Origin: Dehalococcoidia bacterium
GTDB lineage: Bacteria; Chloroflexota; Dehalococcoidia; Dehalococcoidales; BS750m-G39
Reading direction: 5' to 3'
Assembly (NCBI GenBank): GCA_030640325.1
Contig: DAOWJM010000080.1
Location: 1-39,744, forward strand
Length of the DNA: 39,744 nucleotides
Of the stretch, positions 24,910 to 31,906 are shown in pieces (position 1 is the first letter of the stretch; each line of letters starts with the position of its first letter). The translations under genes and the position numbers were made by a program. The notes under the pieces are model-generated. The model saw nothing but the letters and a program-made list of their open reading frames with translations, was not told where the DNA came from and did not search any database.

Positions 24910-24939
24910 TTGACAGTGCATATATTGATATGCTATTCT
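24910..24939 (+). promoter_or_regulatory. Promoter with operator for the DUF134 gene
   Basis: TTGACA at 24910-24915 and TATTCT at 24934-24939, with an 18-bp spacer. The spacer holds a perfect inverted repeat GCATAT-ATTG-ATATGC (24918-24933). A second one, TACG-AA-CGTA, lies a few bases after the -10. A repressor bound here would block RNA polymerase. Confidence 0.65.
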
Positions 24940-24994
24940 AATTACGAACGTATGTCCATAATTAGCTTTTGGACTTTCAGGGAGAACGAGCACT

Positions 24995-25459
24995 ATGGGT
25001 AGAACGCCGAAATGGCGCCGGGTTACCTTTATACCAGAGATAACCTACTTCAAGCCTGTCGGGTCTCACCTCAAGATTCCCGAAGAGGTCAATCTCTCCA
25101 TTGAAGAAGCCGAGGCTATACACCTCAACGACCTTAAGGGGCTGGTGCAGGAAGAATGCGCTCAGAGGATGAGCATCTCACGACCAACCTTTCACCGGGT
25201 GCTGGCATCGGCTCGAAGTAAGCTAGCTGATGCCCTGCTCAACGGGAAGGCGATACGGATTGAAGGGGGCAACTTTGAGATGGCAATTCGCCGCTTCCAC
25301 TGTCTTAACGGTCACGAATGGGATGTTCCCTTTGAGACCCTGATAGCTGCGCCTCCCCACTTCTGCCCTACATGTAACACTCCCAACATCCTGCCCCTCC
25401 AGCCCCATGCACCTGGCTGGGGAAAGCGCCGCAGAGGGAGACACAGCCAAAGTAGTTAA
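24995..25459 (+). CDS. DUF134 family putative DNA-binding protein
   Basis: 154 residues. The N-terminal DUF134 domain begins GRTPKWRRVTFIPEITYFKPVG and continues with the sigma-region-4-like helix-turn-helix EEAEAIHLNDLKGLVQEECAQRMSISRPTFHRVLASARSKLADALLNGKAI. The C-terminal part carries C, H and CPTC residues (FHCLNGHEWDVPF ... HFCPTC), a probable zinc or Fe-S site, then a basic tail. DUF134 proteins are thought to regulate, but targets are unknown. The inverted repeat in its own promoter suggests autoregulation. AGGGAGA precedes the ATG. Confidence 0.88.
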   Translation: MGRTPKWRRVTFIPEITYFKPVGSHLKIPEEVNLSIEEAEAIHLNDLKGLVQEECAQRMSISRPTFHRVLASARSKLADALLNGKAIRIEGGNFEMAIRRFHCLNGHEWDVPFETLIAAPPHFCPTCNTPNILPLQPHAPGWGKRRRGRHSQSS

Positions 25460-25507
25460 GACCAGAGGCTATTTGAGACAGTAAGAAGGTGGTGCGGAGG
25501 ATTTTTC

Positions 25508-26236
25508 ATGGGAATTAGGGAAAATGTTCAGCAATTATTGAATGAGTTACCCGGCGGGGTTGAATTGATAGCAGCAGCAAAAACAAGGACGGTTGAAGAA
25601 GTGCTTGAAGCAGTGGAATCTGGCATAAAGATTGTTGGGGAAAATTATGTCCAAGAAGCAGAAAAAATTCATGGGGTGATAGGAAATAAAGCAAAATGGC
25701 ACCTGCTGGGACACCTCCAAAAAAACAAGGTGAAAAAAGCGGTAACACTGTTCGATATGATAGAAACCGTTGATTCTGTTGACCTAGCCACAGAGATTGA
25801 TAAGCGATGCGCTCAAATTGGCAAAGTGATGCCGGTATTAGTAGAGATAAACAGTGGCAGGGAGAAACAGAAATCAGGCGTATTGCCAGAAAATGCCGAA
25901 CAACTAATAAGGGCAATTTCGAGCTTGCCAAACATAAAAATAATGGGGCTGATGACTATGGGTCCTCGCTTTGGAAACCCTGAGGATTCAAGACCCTATT
26001 TCGTAACTACCAGAAAAACATTTGACAGGATTAAAGCGCTTGAACTACCCGATATAGAGATGACACATCTTTCAATGGGAATGACAAACTCTTACAAGAT
26101 TGCTCTGGAGGAAGGGGCAAACATGGTAAGAATAGGGACTAAAATATTTGGAGAGAGAAACTATCTGAACCAGATATCGGACAGAACAAGTGCTCAAGAG
26201 TTAAGAACAGCGGGAGGGAAATTCTATGGCGGCTGA
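25508..26236 (+). CDS. PLP homeostasis protein, YggS/PROSC family
   Basis: 242 residues, a full-length single TIM-barrel PLP carrier. The cofactor lysine is in ELIAAAKTRTVEE. IVGENYVQEAEKI, WHLLGHLQKNKVKKAV, VLVEINSGREKQKSGV, GLMTMGPRFGNPED and THLSMGMTNSYKIALEEGANMVRIGTKIFG are the family blocks. It binds pyridoxal 5'-phosphate and affects amino acid and vitamin B6 balance. No catalytic activity is established for the family. GCGGAGG lies before the ATG. It overlaps the next gene by 11 bp. Confidence 0.95.
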   Translation: MGIRENVQQLLNELPGGVELIAAAKTRTVEEVLEAVESGIKIVGENYVQEAEKIHGVIGNKAKWHLLGHLQKNKVKKAVTLFDMIETVDSVDLATEIDKRCAQIGKVMPVLVEINSGREKQKSGVLPENAEQLIRAISSLPNIKIMGLMTMGPRFGNPEDSRPYFVTTRKTFDRIKALELPDIEMTHLSMGMTNSYKIALEEGANMVRIGTKIFGERNYLNQISDRTSAQELRTAGGKFYGG

Positions 26237-27227
26237 AGAGCAAGTAAGGGAGAGCTTGGAACAGGTAATAGTTCCTGGGGTTATGCGTAGCCTGAATGGG
26301 CTGAATCTGGTTCGTCAAGTCACTACATCTGACCAAGAAGTCAAAATCACTCTGGCTTCTTCAGCCCTGAATGCAGAGACTCAGGAATGGATTAGGTCCA
26401 AGACCAAAGCCGTCGTGGAGAAGCTGCATGAGGTAAATAAGGTAGAGGTAGAGTTTATCGAGGCTAAGCCCACAGAGCTAACCCAAATTGGACATATCAT
26501 TGCCGTAATGAGTGGTAAAGGGGGGGTGGGCAAATCCCTGGTAGCCAGCCTGGCAGCAATTGCCCTCAAACGCCAGGGCTATGAAGTGGGCATACTAGAT
26601 GCTGACCTAACCGGTGCCAGCATCCCCAAGATGTTTGGCATCATCGCTCGACCTACCGGCAGCGATACTGGAATTCTGCCCGTGCTCTCAAGGTCAGGGA
26701 TTGAACTCATGTCCATCAATCTGCTATTGCAACAAGAGGATGATGCCGTTATCTGGCGTGGACCTCTCATCAGCAACACCATTAAGCAATTCTGGGAGGA
26801 TGTACTTTGGGGCAAGCTAGATTACCTGATAATAGACTTGCCCCCAGGCACCGCCGATGCTCCACTTACTGTACTGCAATCATTCCCTATCTCTGGGGTT
26901 ATCATCGTTTTCACCCCCCAAGACTTAACCGCCATGATAGTTAGAAAAGCGGTAAACATGGCTCAGAAAATGGATAAGCCCGTCCTGGGCGTGGTTGAGA
27001 ATATGAGCTACTTATATATACCTGAAATAGACAAACGAATTGAACTCTTTGGCAGAAGCAGGGGAGAGGAAATGGCAGAGGCAGCCAGGGCGCCTTTACT
27101 GGGGCAATTGCCCCTGGACCCAGAGCTAGCCAAGCTTTGTGACCAGGGCGATATCGAGCGCTACGACTCAGAGATTACGAACAGCCTTGGTCAATCTCTT
27201 CTTCAAGCCATATCGGCTAAGGTATAA
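26226..27227 (+). CDS. Mrp/NBP35-type P-loop ATPase lacking the CxxC motif
   Basis: 333 residues. Residues 1-80 form a MIP18/DUF59-like domain (LEQVIVPGVMRSLNGLNLV). Then comes the ATPase with a deviant Walker A, MSGKGGVGKSLVA, DADLTGASIPKMFG (switch I), WRGPLISNTIKQF, YLIIDLPPGTADA (Walker B) and FTPQDLTAMIVRKA. Mrp proteins transfer Fe-S clusters using a C-terminal CxxC. Here the equivalent region reads ENMSYLYIPEIDKRIELFG and has no cysteine pair. Cluster handling by the usual site is therefore unlikely. It may act with partner Fe-S proteins encoded just downstream. Confidence 0.93.
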   Translation: MAAEEQVRESLEQVIVPGVMRSLNGLNLVRQVTTSDQEVKITLASSALNAETQEWIRSKTKAVVEKLHEVNKVEVEFIEAKPTELTQIGHIIAVMSGKGGVGKSLVASLAAIALKRQGYEVGILDADLTGASIPKMFGIIARPTGSDTGILPVLSRSGIELMSINLLLQQEDDAVIWRGPLISNTIKQFWEDVLWGKLDYLIIDLPPGTADAPLTVLQSFPISGVIIVFTPQDLTAMIVRKAVNMAQKMDKPVLGVVENMSYLYIPEIDKRIELFGRSRGEEMAEAARAPLLGQLPLDPELAKLCDQGDIERYDSEITNSLGQSLLQAISAKV

Positions 27228-27295
27228 GAAAGGTCTCCTCAATAGAAGGACAACAAGCGCCCCTTGACGAAGTGAAGCCTTAGACTTAATCTATA

Positions 27296-27634
27296 ATGGT
27301 AGATAAAGAGAAAATACGAGAAATATACCAAGCTCTGCCCAAATTAAACTGTGGTTTTTGCGGCTACAAAAATTGTGGGCAATATGCTAGAGCAGTAGCC
27401 GAAGGTAAAGCATCACCTTATCGTTGTATAGGGGGCTTCTACATAGGTTACAAAGTGAGTGAAATTCTGGGAATAAAAGCGCCTGCATTCGCCTACGGAT
27501 TTTATAGTATGCCTTTTGCTAAAGTAACAGGGACTCCCGTTTCAGCGGTATCACTAAGGAAAGAAGTAGCGGCTCTGCATGAGAAAACCGATGCTATCAT
27601 AGCCAGGCTGGAAAAGTTGAAACTAAGCAAATGA
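27296..27634 (+). CDS. Small [4Fe-4S] domain protein
   Basis: 112 residues. The cluster motif LNCGFCGYKNCGQYARAVAEGKASPYRC has the CxxCxxxxC...C spacing of the 4Fe-4S domain (PF04060) found in RnfB, CODH/ACS and related reductases. The rest (about 45-112) is hydrophobic, then helical with no known motif. It sits 69 bp after the Mrp-like ATPase and before a small acidic protein and a ferredoxin, so a redox or Fe-S handling role is likely (inference). The ribosome-binding site is weak. Confidence 0.75.
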   Translation: MVDKEKIREIYQALPKLNCGFCGYKNCGQYARAVAEGKASPYRCIGGFYIGYKVSEILGIKAPAFAYGFYSMPFAKVTGTPVSAVSLRKEVAALHEKTDAIIARLEKLKLSK

Positions 27635-27658
27635 AGTGACTTAAGAGGTGTGGGGAAA

Positions 27659-27952
27659 ATGGCTCAAGAAGAGGAAACGGTAACAGAAAGAATAGCTCAG
27701 GAGGAGCTAATCAGAGAAAGAATGGACGAAAAGGGAAATAAGTGGAGAAAGGTTTACTTCGGTGGAGGAGAACACTTCAGAAATTGGTTAGAGCAATGTC
27801 GGGAATTAGGCGAGGTTGAGGTGGAAGAAGTAGACTCCACAGGATTTAAGTGCTTCGAGGAGGGTGGTGAAAAATTATATAGAATTTGGATGAAGGTGGG
27901 AGGAGAATCGCCCACTGCTGACTTAGAAGGGGATGAAGACAAGCAGAAATGA
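27659..27952 (+). CDS. Small acidic hypothetical protein
   Basis: About 97 residues from the ATG at 27659 (a GTG at 27650 is also in frame). It is very rich in Glu: AQEEETVTERIAQEELIRERMDE, followed by a compact segment GNKWRKVYFGGGEHFRNWLEQCRELGEVEVEEVDS and an acidic tail. No family is recognised. It lies between two Fe-S protein genes on the same strand, with AGAGGTG before the start. Confidence 0.65.
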   Translation: MAQEEETVTERIAQEELIRERMDEKGNKWRKVYFGGGEHFRNWLEQCRELGEVEVEEVDSTGFKCFEEGGEKLYRIWMKVGGESPTADLEGDEDKQK

Positions 27953-28058
27953 GAAAACTGCGTTATCCCTGTTGGCAGTTTAAGAGGGTGAATAAAAAGG
28001 TGCATTGAATAGGAGCAAATGGTAAAATAAGCCATAATCAGAGTTAGGAGGTTAGTTA

Positions 28059-28325
28059 ATGGCATACAAGATTACCGATGAGTGTATTAGCTGTGGAGCC
28101 TGTGAGCCAGAATGTGGAAACGAGGCAATCTCTGAGGGAGAGGAAATCTACGTGATTGACCCCGATAAGTGCACTGAGTGTGTGGGCAACTATGAATCAC
28201 CGAAGTGCGTCGAGGTCTGTCCGGTGGATTGTTGCATACCTGACCCAGACCATAAGGAAAGCCGGGAGCAACTGCTTGAGAAGTGGAAGAGGCTACACCC
28301 AGGTGAAACTCCAGCATCTACCTAA
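28059..28325 (+). CDS. Ferredoxin, 2[4Fe-4S], YfhL-like
   Basis: 88 residues. The first cluster motif is CISCGACEPECGNEAI and the second is CTECVGNYESPKCVEVCPVDC. The eight-residue insertion in the second motif is typical of YfhL/Alvin-type ferredoxins, which have one cluster of unusually low potential. It is soluble with a short helical tail. AGGAGG lies 11 nt before the ATG. It is the last gene of the Fe-S neighbourhood. The electron partner is unknown. Confidence 0.93.
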   Translation: MAYKITDECISCGACEPECGNEAISEGEEIYVIDPDKCTECVGNYESPKCVEVCPVDCCIPDPDHKESREQLLEKWKRLHPGETPAST

Positions 28326-28349
28326 AACCCTTTAGCCGTAACTGCCAGC

Positions 28350-28378
28350 TTGACTCCAACTTCGGCAAAGGCAATAAT
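28350..28378 (+). promoter_or_regulatory. Promoter of tRNA-Asn
   Basis: TTGACT at 28350-28355, a 17-bp spacer and AATAAT at 28373-28378, 24 bases before the tRNA. Confidence 0.6.
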
Positions 28379-28402
28379 GATAAGCACGCCTTCTCTGTGC
28401 GT

Positions 28403-28477
28403 TCCCCGATAGCTCAATGGTAGAGCGGGCGGCTGTTAACCGCTAGGTTCGAGGTTCGAGTCCTCGTCGGGGAGCCA
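28403..28477 (+). tRNA. tRNA-Asn (GTT)
   Basis: Acceptor TCCCCGA pairs with TCGGGGA, anticodon loop CTGTTAA gives GTT, T-loop is TTCGAGT, the discriminator is G, and CCA is encoded. Confidence 0.97.
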
Positions 28478-28508
28478 ATTGTTTCTATTCTGACCATGCC
28501 CCGATTAT

Positions 28509-28537
28509 TTGAGCGCCAACTATGCCTATGTTATAAT
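28509..28537 (+). promoter_or_regulatory. Promoter of the prfA operon
   Basis: TTGAGC at 28509-28514, a 17-bp spacer and TATAAT at 28532-28537. CTATGC and GCATAG flank the -10 box as an inverted repeat. Confidence 0.65.
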
Positions 28538-28560
28538 TTCAGCATAGGAGCAAATCGGTT

Positions 28561-29631
28561 ATGTGGGACAGATTAGAGCAAATAGACAGGCATTACGAAG
28601 AGCTAAACCAGCGAATAGCTACGCCTGAGGTTGCAACTGACCTGAAGCAATTGCAGACATTGGCTCAGGAGAAGGCTAGTATTGAGGGCTTGGTAACTAA
28701 GTATAGAGAATACAAGGCAACCTCCAAGGAGCTAGAGGAAATAAAGGCAATGCTAGCCAGTGGGCTAGATGAAGACATGAGCGCCCTGGTCAAGCAGGAA
28801 ATAGAAAGCCTAGAGACACAACTAGACCGTCAACTTCGTGAGCTAAAGCTCGCCCTCCTGCCCAAGGATGCCAATGATGAGAGAGACATCATTATGGAAA
28901 TCCGGGCTGGAGCTGGTGGTGACGAAGCCGGCCTATTTGCTGCCGACCTCTTCCGCATGTATACTCGCTATGCTCAATCCAAAGGTTGGGAAATAGATAT
29001 TATTGATAGTAATGAGAGCGGAATAGGCGGTTTTAAGGAAATTATATTTGAGATAAAAGGTAAAGGCGCCTTCAGTCGTCTGAAGTATGAGAGGGGGGTG
29101 CATCGGGTGCAGCGAGTGCCCGTTACCGAATCTTCAGGTAGAATTCACACCTCAACAGCTACAGTAGCTGTTCTCCCCCAAGCCGATGAGATAGAGGTCG
29201 CCATCAATCCTAACGACCTTAAAATTGACTTCTACCATAGTCGGGGGGCTGGGGGACAAAATGTAAATAAGGTAGCCACTGCCGTCCGTATCACCCACTT
29301 GCCTACCGGCATAGTAAGCATCTGCCAGGATGAGCGCTCACAGCTAAGAAACAGGACAAAGGCAATGTCTGTGCTCCGAGCCCGACTCCTAGATTCAGAG
29401 CAGCGCAAACAAGAAGAGGAAATAACCAAACAGCGTCGTTCCCAGGTGGGCACCGGCGACCGGGCAGAAAAGATAAGAACCTACAACTTCCCTCAAGACC
29501 GCATTTCCGACCACCGCATTGGTCTAACCCTCCGTAATCTTCCTCGAACCCTAGACGGGGAGCTTGATGAGCTCATCGACGCCCTAGCCACCAGTGACCA
29601 GTCAAAACAGCTAGAGGGGCAACTGGCGTGA
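28561..29631 (+). CDS. prfA: Peptide chain release factor 1
   Basis: 356 residues. It recognises UAA and UAG stop codons and triggers peptide release. The codon-reading tripeptide PxT is PVT in RVQRVPVTESSGRIHTSTA, and the catalytic GGQ is in SRGAGGQNVNK (about 231-233). The N-terminal helical domain and C-terminal basic region are complete. It overlaps prmC by 4 bp, the usual partner. AGGAG lies before the ATG. This factor heads an operon that continues into molybdenum hydroxylase genes. Confidence 0.97.
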   Translation: MWDRLEQIDRHYEELNQRIATPEVATDLKQLQTLAQEKASIEGLVTKYREYKATSKELEEIKAMLASGLDEDMSALVKQEIESLETQLDRQLRELKLALLPKDANDERDIIMEIRAGAGGDEAGLFAADLFRMYTRYAQSKGWEIDIIDSNESGIGGFKEIIFEIKGKGAFSRLKYERGVHRVQRVPVTESSGRIHTSTATVAVLPQADEIEVAINPNDLKIDFYHSRGAGGQNVNKVATAVRITHLPTGIVSICQDERSQLRNRTKAMSVLRARLLDSEQRKQEEEITKQRRSQVGTGDRAEKIRTYNFPQDRISDHRIGLTLRNLPRTLDGELDELIDALATSDQSKQLEGQLA

Positions 29632-30509
29632 CCCTAAAACAGGCTCTCGGCTGCGCCAGGGGCATTCTTGCTGGAAATAATATTGAGGATGCCCTTCTGG
29701 AGTGCGAGCTTCTGCTTAGGCATGCCCTAAAAATAAGCCGAACCCGGTTATATCTAGACCTGGACCATGAATTAAGCCCCAAACAAGAGGAGGCCTTCTG
29801 GCGACTGGTTGAACGCCGCCTAAATGATGAGCCCACAGCCTATATAACAGGACATCGCGAATTCTACGGGCTTGATTTCTATGTCGACCCCCGCGCTCTC
29901 ATCCCCCGACCGGAAAGTGAGCTACTGGTAGAAACAGCTCTCGGTCTGGCTCAAAATCACCCTTTGTTCACTATAGCTGAGATTGGCACCGGCTGTGGAG
30001 CTATCGCCATCAGCCTGGCGCTAAGCCTACCAGAGACCAAGATTTACGCCACTGATATATCAGCCGCCGCCCTCGAAGTCGCCCTAGTTAACTGCCAAAA
30101 ACATGGGGTGATAGATAGAGTTCATCTCCTCCAGGGCGATATGCTTGACCCTGTACCTGAGCCTGTTGACCTCATAATAGCCAATCTCCCTTATGTCAAG
30201 CAATCGGAATTAGCCCCAATGAGTCCAGCCAGGTTTGAGCCGCTGCTGGCGCTTGACGGAGGCTCAAACGGAACGGAAAGAATACGCCAGCTATGCCGAC
30301 AGGTAGATAGCAAGCTGCCACCCGGCGGCTTTCTGCTTCTGGAGATTGGACAAGGACAGAGAAGAGCTGTAACCGCCTTCCTGCACACCATCTTCCCCCA
30401 TGGCGAAATAGAGGTCGTGCCTGACTTGAGCGGCATAGACCGGGTGATAAGCCTCAGCCCCATTGCCAGCAAACATGAGCTGGCTAACGCCCAACCAAGT
30501 CAACTATAA
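29628..30509 (+). CDS. prmC: Release factor glutamine methyltransferase
   Basis: 293 residues from a GTG overlapping prfA. It methylates the Gln of the GGQ motif in release factors. The N-terminal helical domain is followed by RALIPRPESELLVE, the SAM site EIGTGCGAIAISLAL and the substrate motif IIANLPYV. The usual NPPY is NLPY here, with one proline missing; Asn, Pro and Tyr remain. Activity is still plausible. The next gene, for the molybdenum hydroxylase FAD subunit, begins 14 bp after the stop. Confidence 0.95.
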   Translation: MTLKQALGCARGILAGNNIEDALLECELLLRHALKISRTRLYLDLDHELSPKQEEAFWRLVERRLNDEPTAYITGHREFYGLDFYVDPRALIPRPESELLVETALGLAQNHPLFTIAEIGTGCGAIAISLALSLPETKIYATDISAAALEVALVNCQKHGVIDRVHLLQGDMLDPVPEPVDLIIANLPYVKQSELAPMSPARFEPLLALDGGSNGTERIRQLCRQVDSKLPPGGFLLLEIGQGQRRAVTAFLHTIFPHGEIEVVPDLSGIDRVISLSPIASKHELANAQPSQL

Positions 30510-30523
30510 AAAGGAGCCAGATA

Positions 30524-31426
30524 ATGGCGACTCCAAAATTAGGCTACCTGCTAAAGTTGCCCAAATTTGACCATCTAGAAGCTAAGACTATTGAGGAAGC
30601 GTGCTCTCTACTGGCTAAATACAAAGACAAAGCCAGGGTAATTGCTGGCGGCACTGACCTGCTGGTGTCAATGAAAGGAAGGGAGATAAGCCCCCAGTAT
30701 ATAATCAACATCAAAGCTATCCCCAACCTAGATGGCATAAACTATAGCCAGAAAGACGGGTTGGTGATTGGCGCCCTGACCACCCTGGCTGAGATAGAAA
30801 GCTCACCCATAATTGGGGAGAGGTTTCCCATACTATCTTCTGCCGCTCATCAAACCGGCTCTCCCCACATCCAAAATATAGGCACAATAGGGGGTAATCT
30901 ATGTAATGCTGCCCCTTCAGCCGATATGGCTCCGTCCCTAATTGGATTAGAAGCCAAGGCAAAGATAAAAGGGCTTACGGGAGAAAGAGCCGTCACTGTT
31001 GAACAGTTCTTCCTCGGTCCTGGTGTGAGCGTCCTTAAAGCTGGCGAAATACTGACCGAAATCCAGGTGCCAAACCCACCGCCTCACACCCGAGGGGTAT
31101 ACCTGAAATTGCCCGCCAGAACAGCAATAGACATCGCTGTGGTGGGGGTGGCGGTTGTGGTTACCCTGGATACCAAAGGCGTAAATATAGCTGATGCCAA
31201 GATAGTCCTCGGTGCGGTTGCCGCCACTCCGATTAGGGCTCGCCAAGCCGAGGACATAATAAAGGGAAAGGCGCTCGACGATGAATTGATACAGAAGGCA
31301 GCCCAAGCCGCAGCAGATGAGGCAAAACCTATATCTGACGTTCGTGGCTCAGCTAGCTACCGCAAAGAGATGGTCAAAGTATTAACCAATCGAGCGCTAA
31401 AGCAGGCAACCACGCAGGAAGGTTGA
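30524..31426 (+). CDS. Molybdenum hydroxylase FAD-binding subunit
   Basis: 300 residues, CoxM/xanthine dehydrogenase medium-subunit family. FAD motifs: VIAGGTDLLVSMKG and TIGGNLCNAAPSADMAPSLI, followed by the C-terminal CO-dehydrogenase-flavoprotein domain (KLPARTAIDIAVVGVAV, VLGAVAATPIRA). It transfers electrons from the [2Fe-2S] subunit to an acceptor. AAAGGAG lies before the ATG. It overlaps the Fe-S subunit gene by 4 bp. Subunit order M-S-L is that of CO dehydrogenase operons, but the large subunit is not of the CO type. Confidence 0.92.
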   Translation: MATPKLGYLLKLPKFDHLEAKTIEEACSLLAKYKDKARVIAGGTDLLVSMKGREISPQYIINIKAIPNLDGINYSQKDGLVIGALTTLAEIESSPIIGERFPILSSAAHQTGSPHIQNIGTIGGNLCNAAPSADMAPSLIGLEAKAKIKGLTGERAVTVEQFFLGPGVSVLKAGEILTEIQVPNPPPHTRGVYLKLPARTAIDIAVVGVAVVVTLDTKGVNIADAKIVLGAVAATPIRARQAEDIIKGKALDDELIQKAAQAAADEAKPISDVRGSASYRKEMVKVLTNRALKQATTQEG

Positions 31427-31893
31427 TTATGAAGCAACTGATTCAGTTAACGGTGAATGGAGAACTCCATGAAGTGAGGGTGGAGCCCTGGAAAACACTG
31501 CTGGAGGTGATTAGAGACGATATCGGATTGACCAGTCCTAAAGAGGCGTGTAGCACCGGTGAGTGTAGTGCCTGCACTGTCCTGCTCAACGGAAAGCCGG
31601 TCAATTCATGTCTGGTGCTGGCAGTAGAAGCCCAAAGTAAAGACATTCTGACTATTGAGGGATTGAGCCAGGGCAGCAAGCTACACCCGCTCCAGGATGC
31701 CTTTATCAGGCACGGCGCCATTCAATGTGGGTTCTGCACCCCGGGGATGCTGCTATCGGCTAAAGCCCTGCTTGATGAGAATCCCCAGCCAACAGAGGAA
31801 GAGATAAGGGAGGCGATTTCGGGCAACCTTTGCCGTTGCACCGGCTATAACAAAATAGTTGAAGCCATACTCGAGGTAGCCCAAAGTCAATGA
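31423..31893 (+). CDS. Molybdenum hydroxylase [2Fe-2S] subunit
   Basis: 156 residues. The plant-ferredoxin-type cluster is ACSTGECSACTVLLNGKPVNSC. The second, all-helical cluster domain is CGFCTPGML ... GNLCRCTGYNKIVEAI. Both are complete, so the subunit can carry electrons from the molybdenum centre to FAD. It overlaps the preceding gene and lies 13 bp before the large subunit. Confidence 0.96.
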   Translation: MIMKQLIQLTVNGELHEVRVEPWKTLLEVIRDDIGLTSPKEACSTGECSACTVLLNGKPVNSCLVLAVEAQSKDILTIEGLSQGSKLHPLQDAFIRHGAIQCGFCTPGMLLSAKALLDENPQPTEEEIREAISGNLCRCTGYNKIVEAILEVAQSQ

Positions 31894-31906
31894 AAGGGTG
31901 AAAGCG

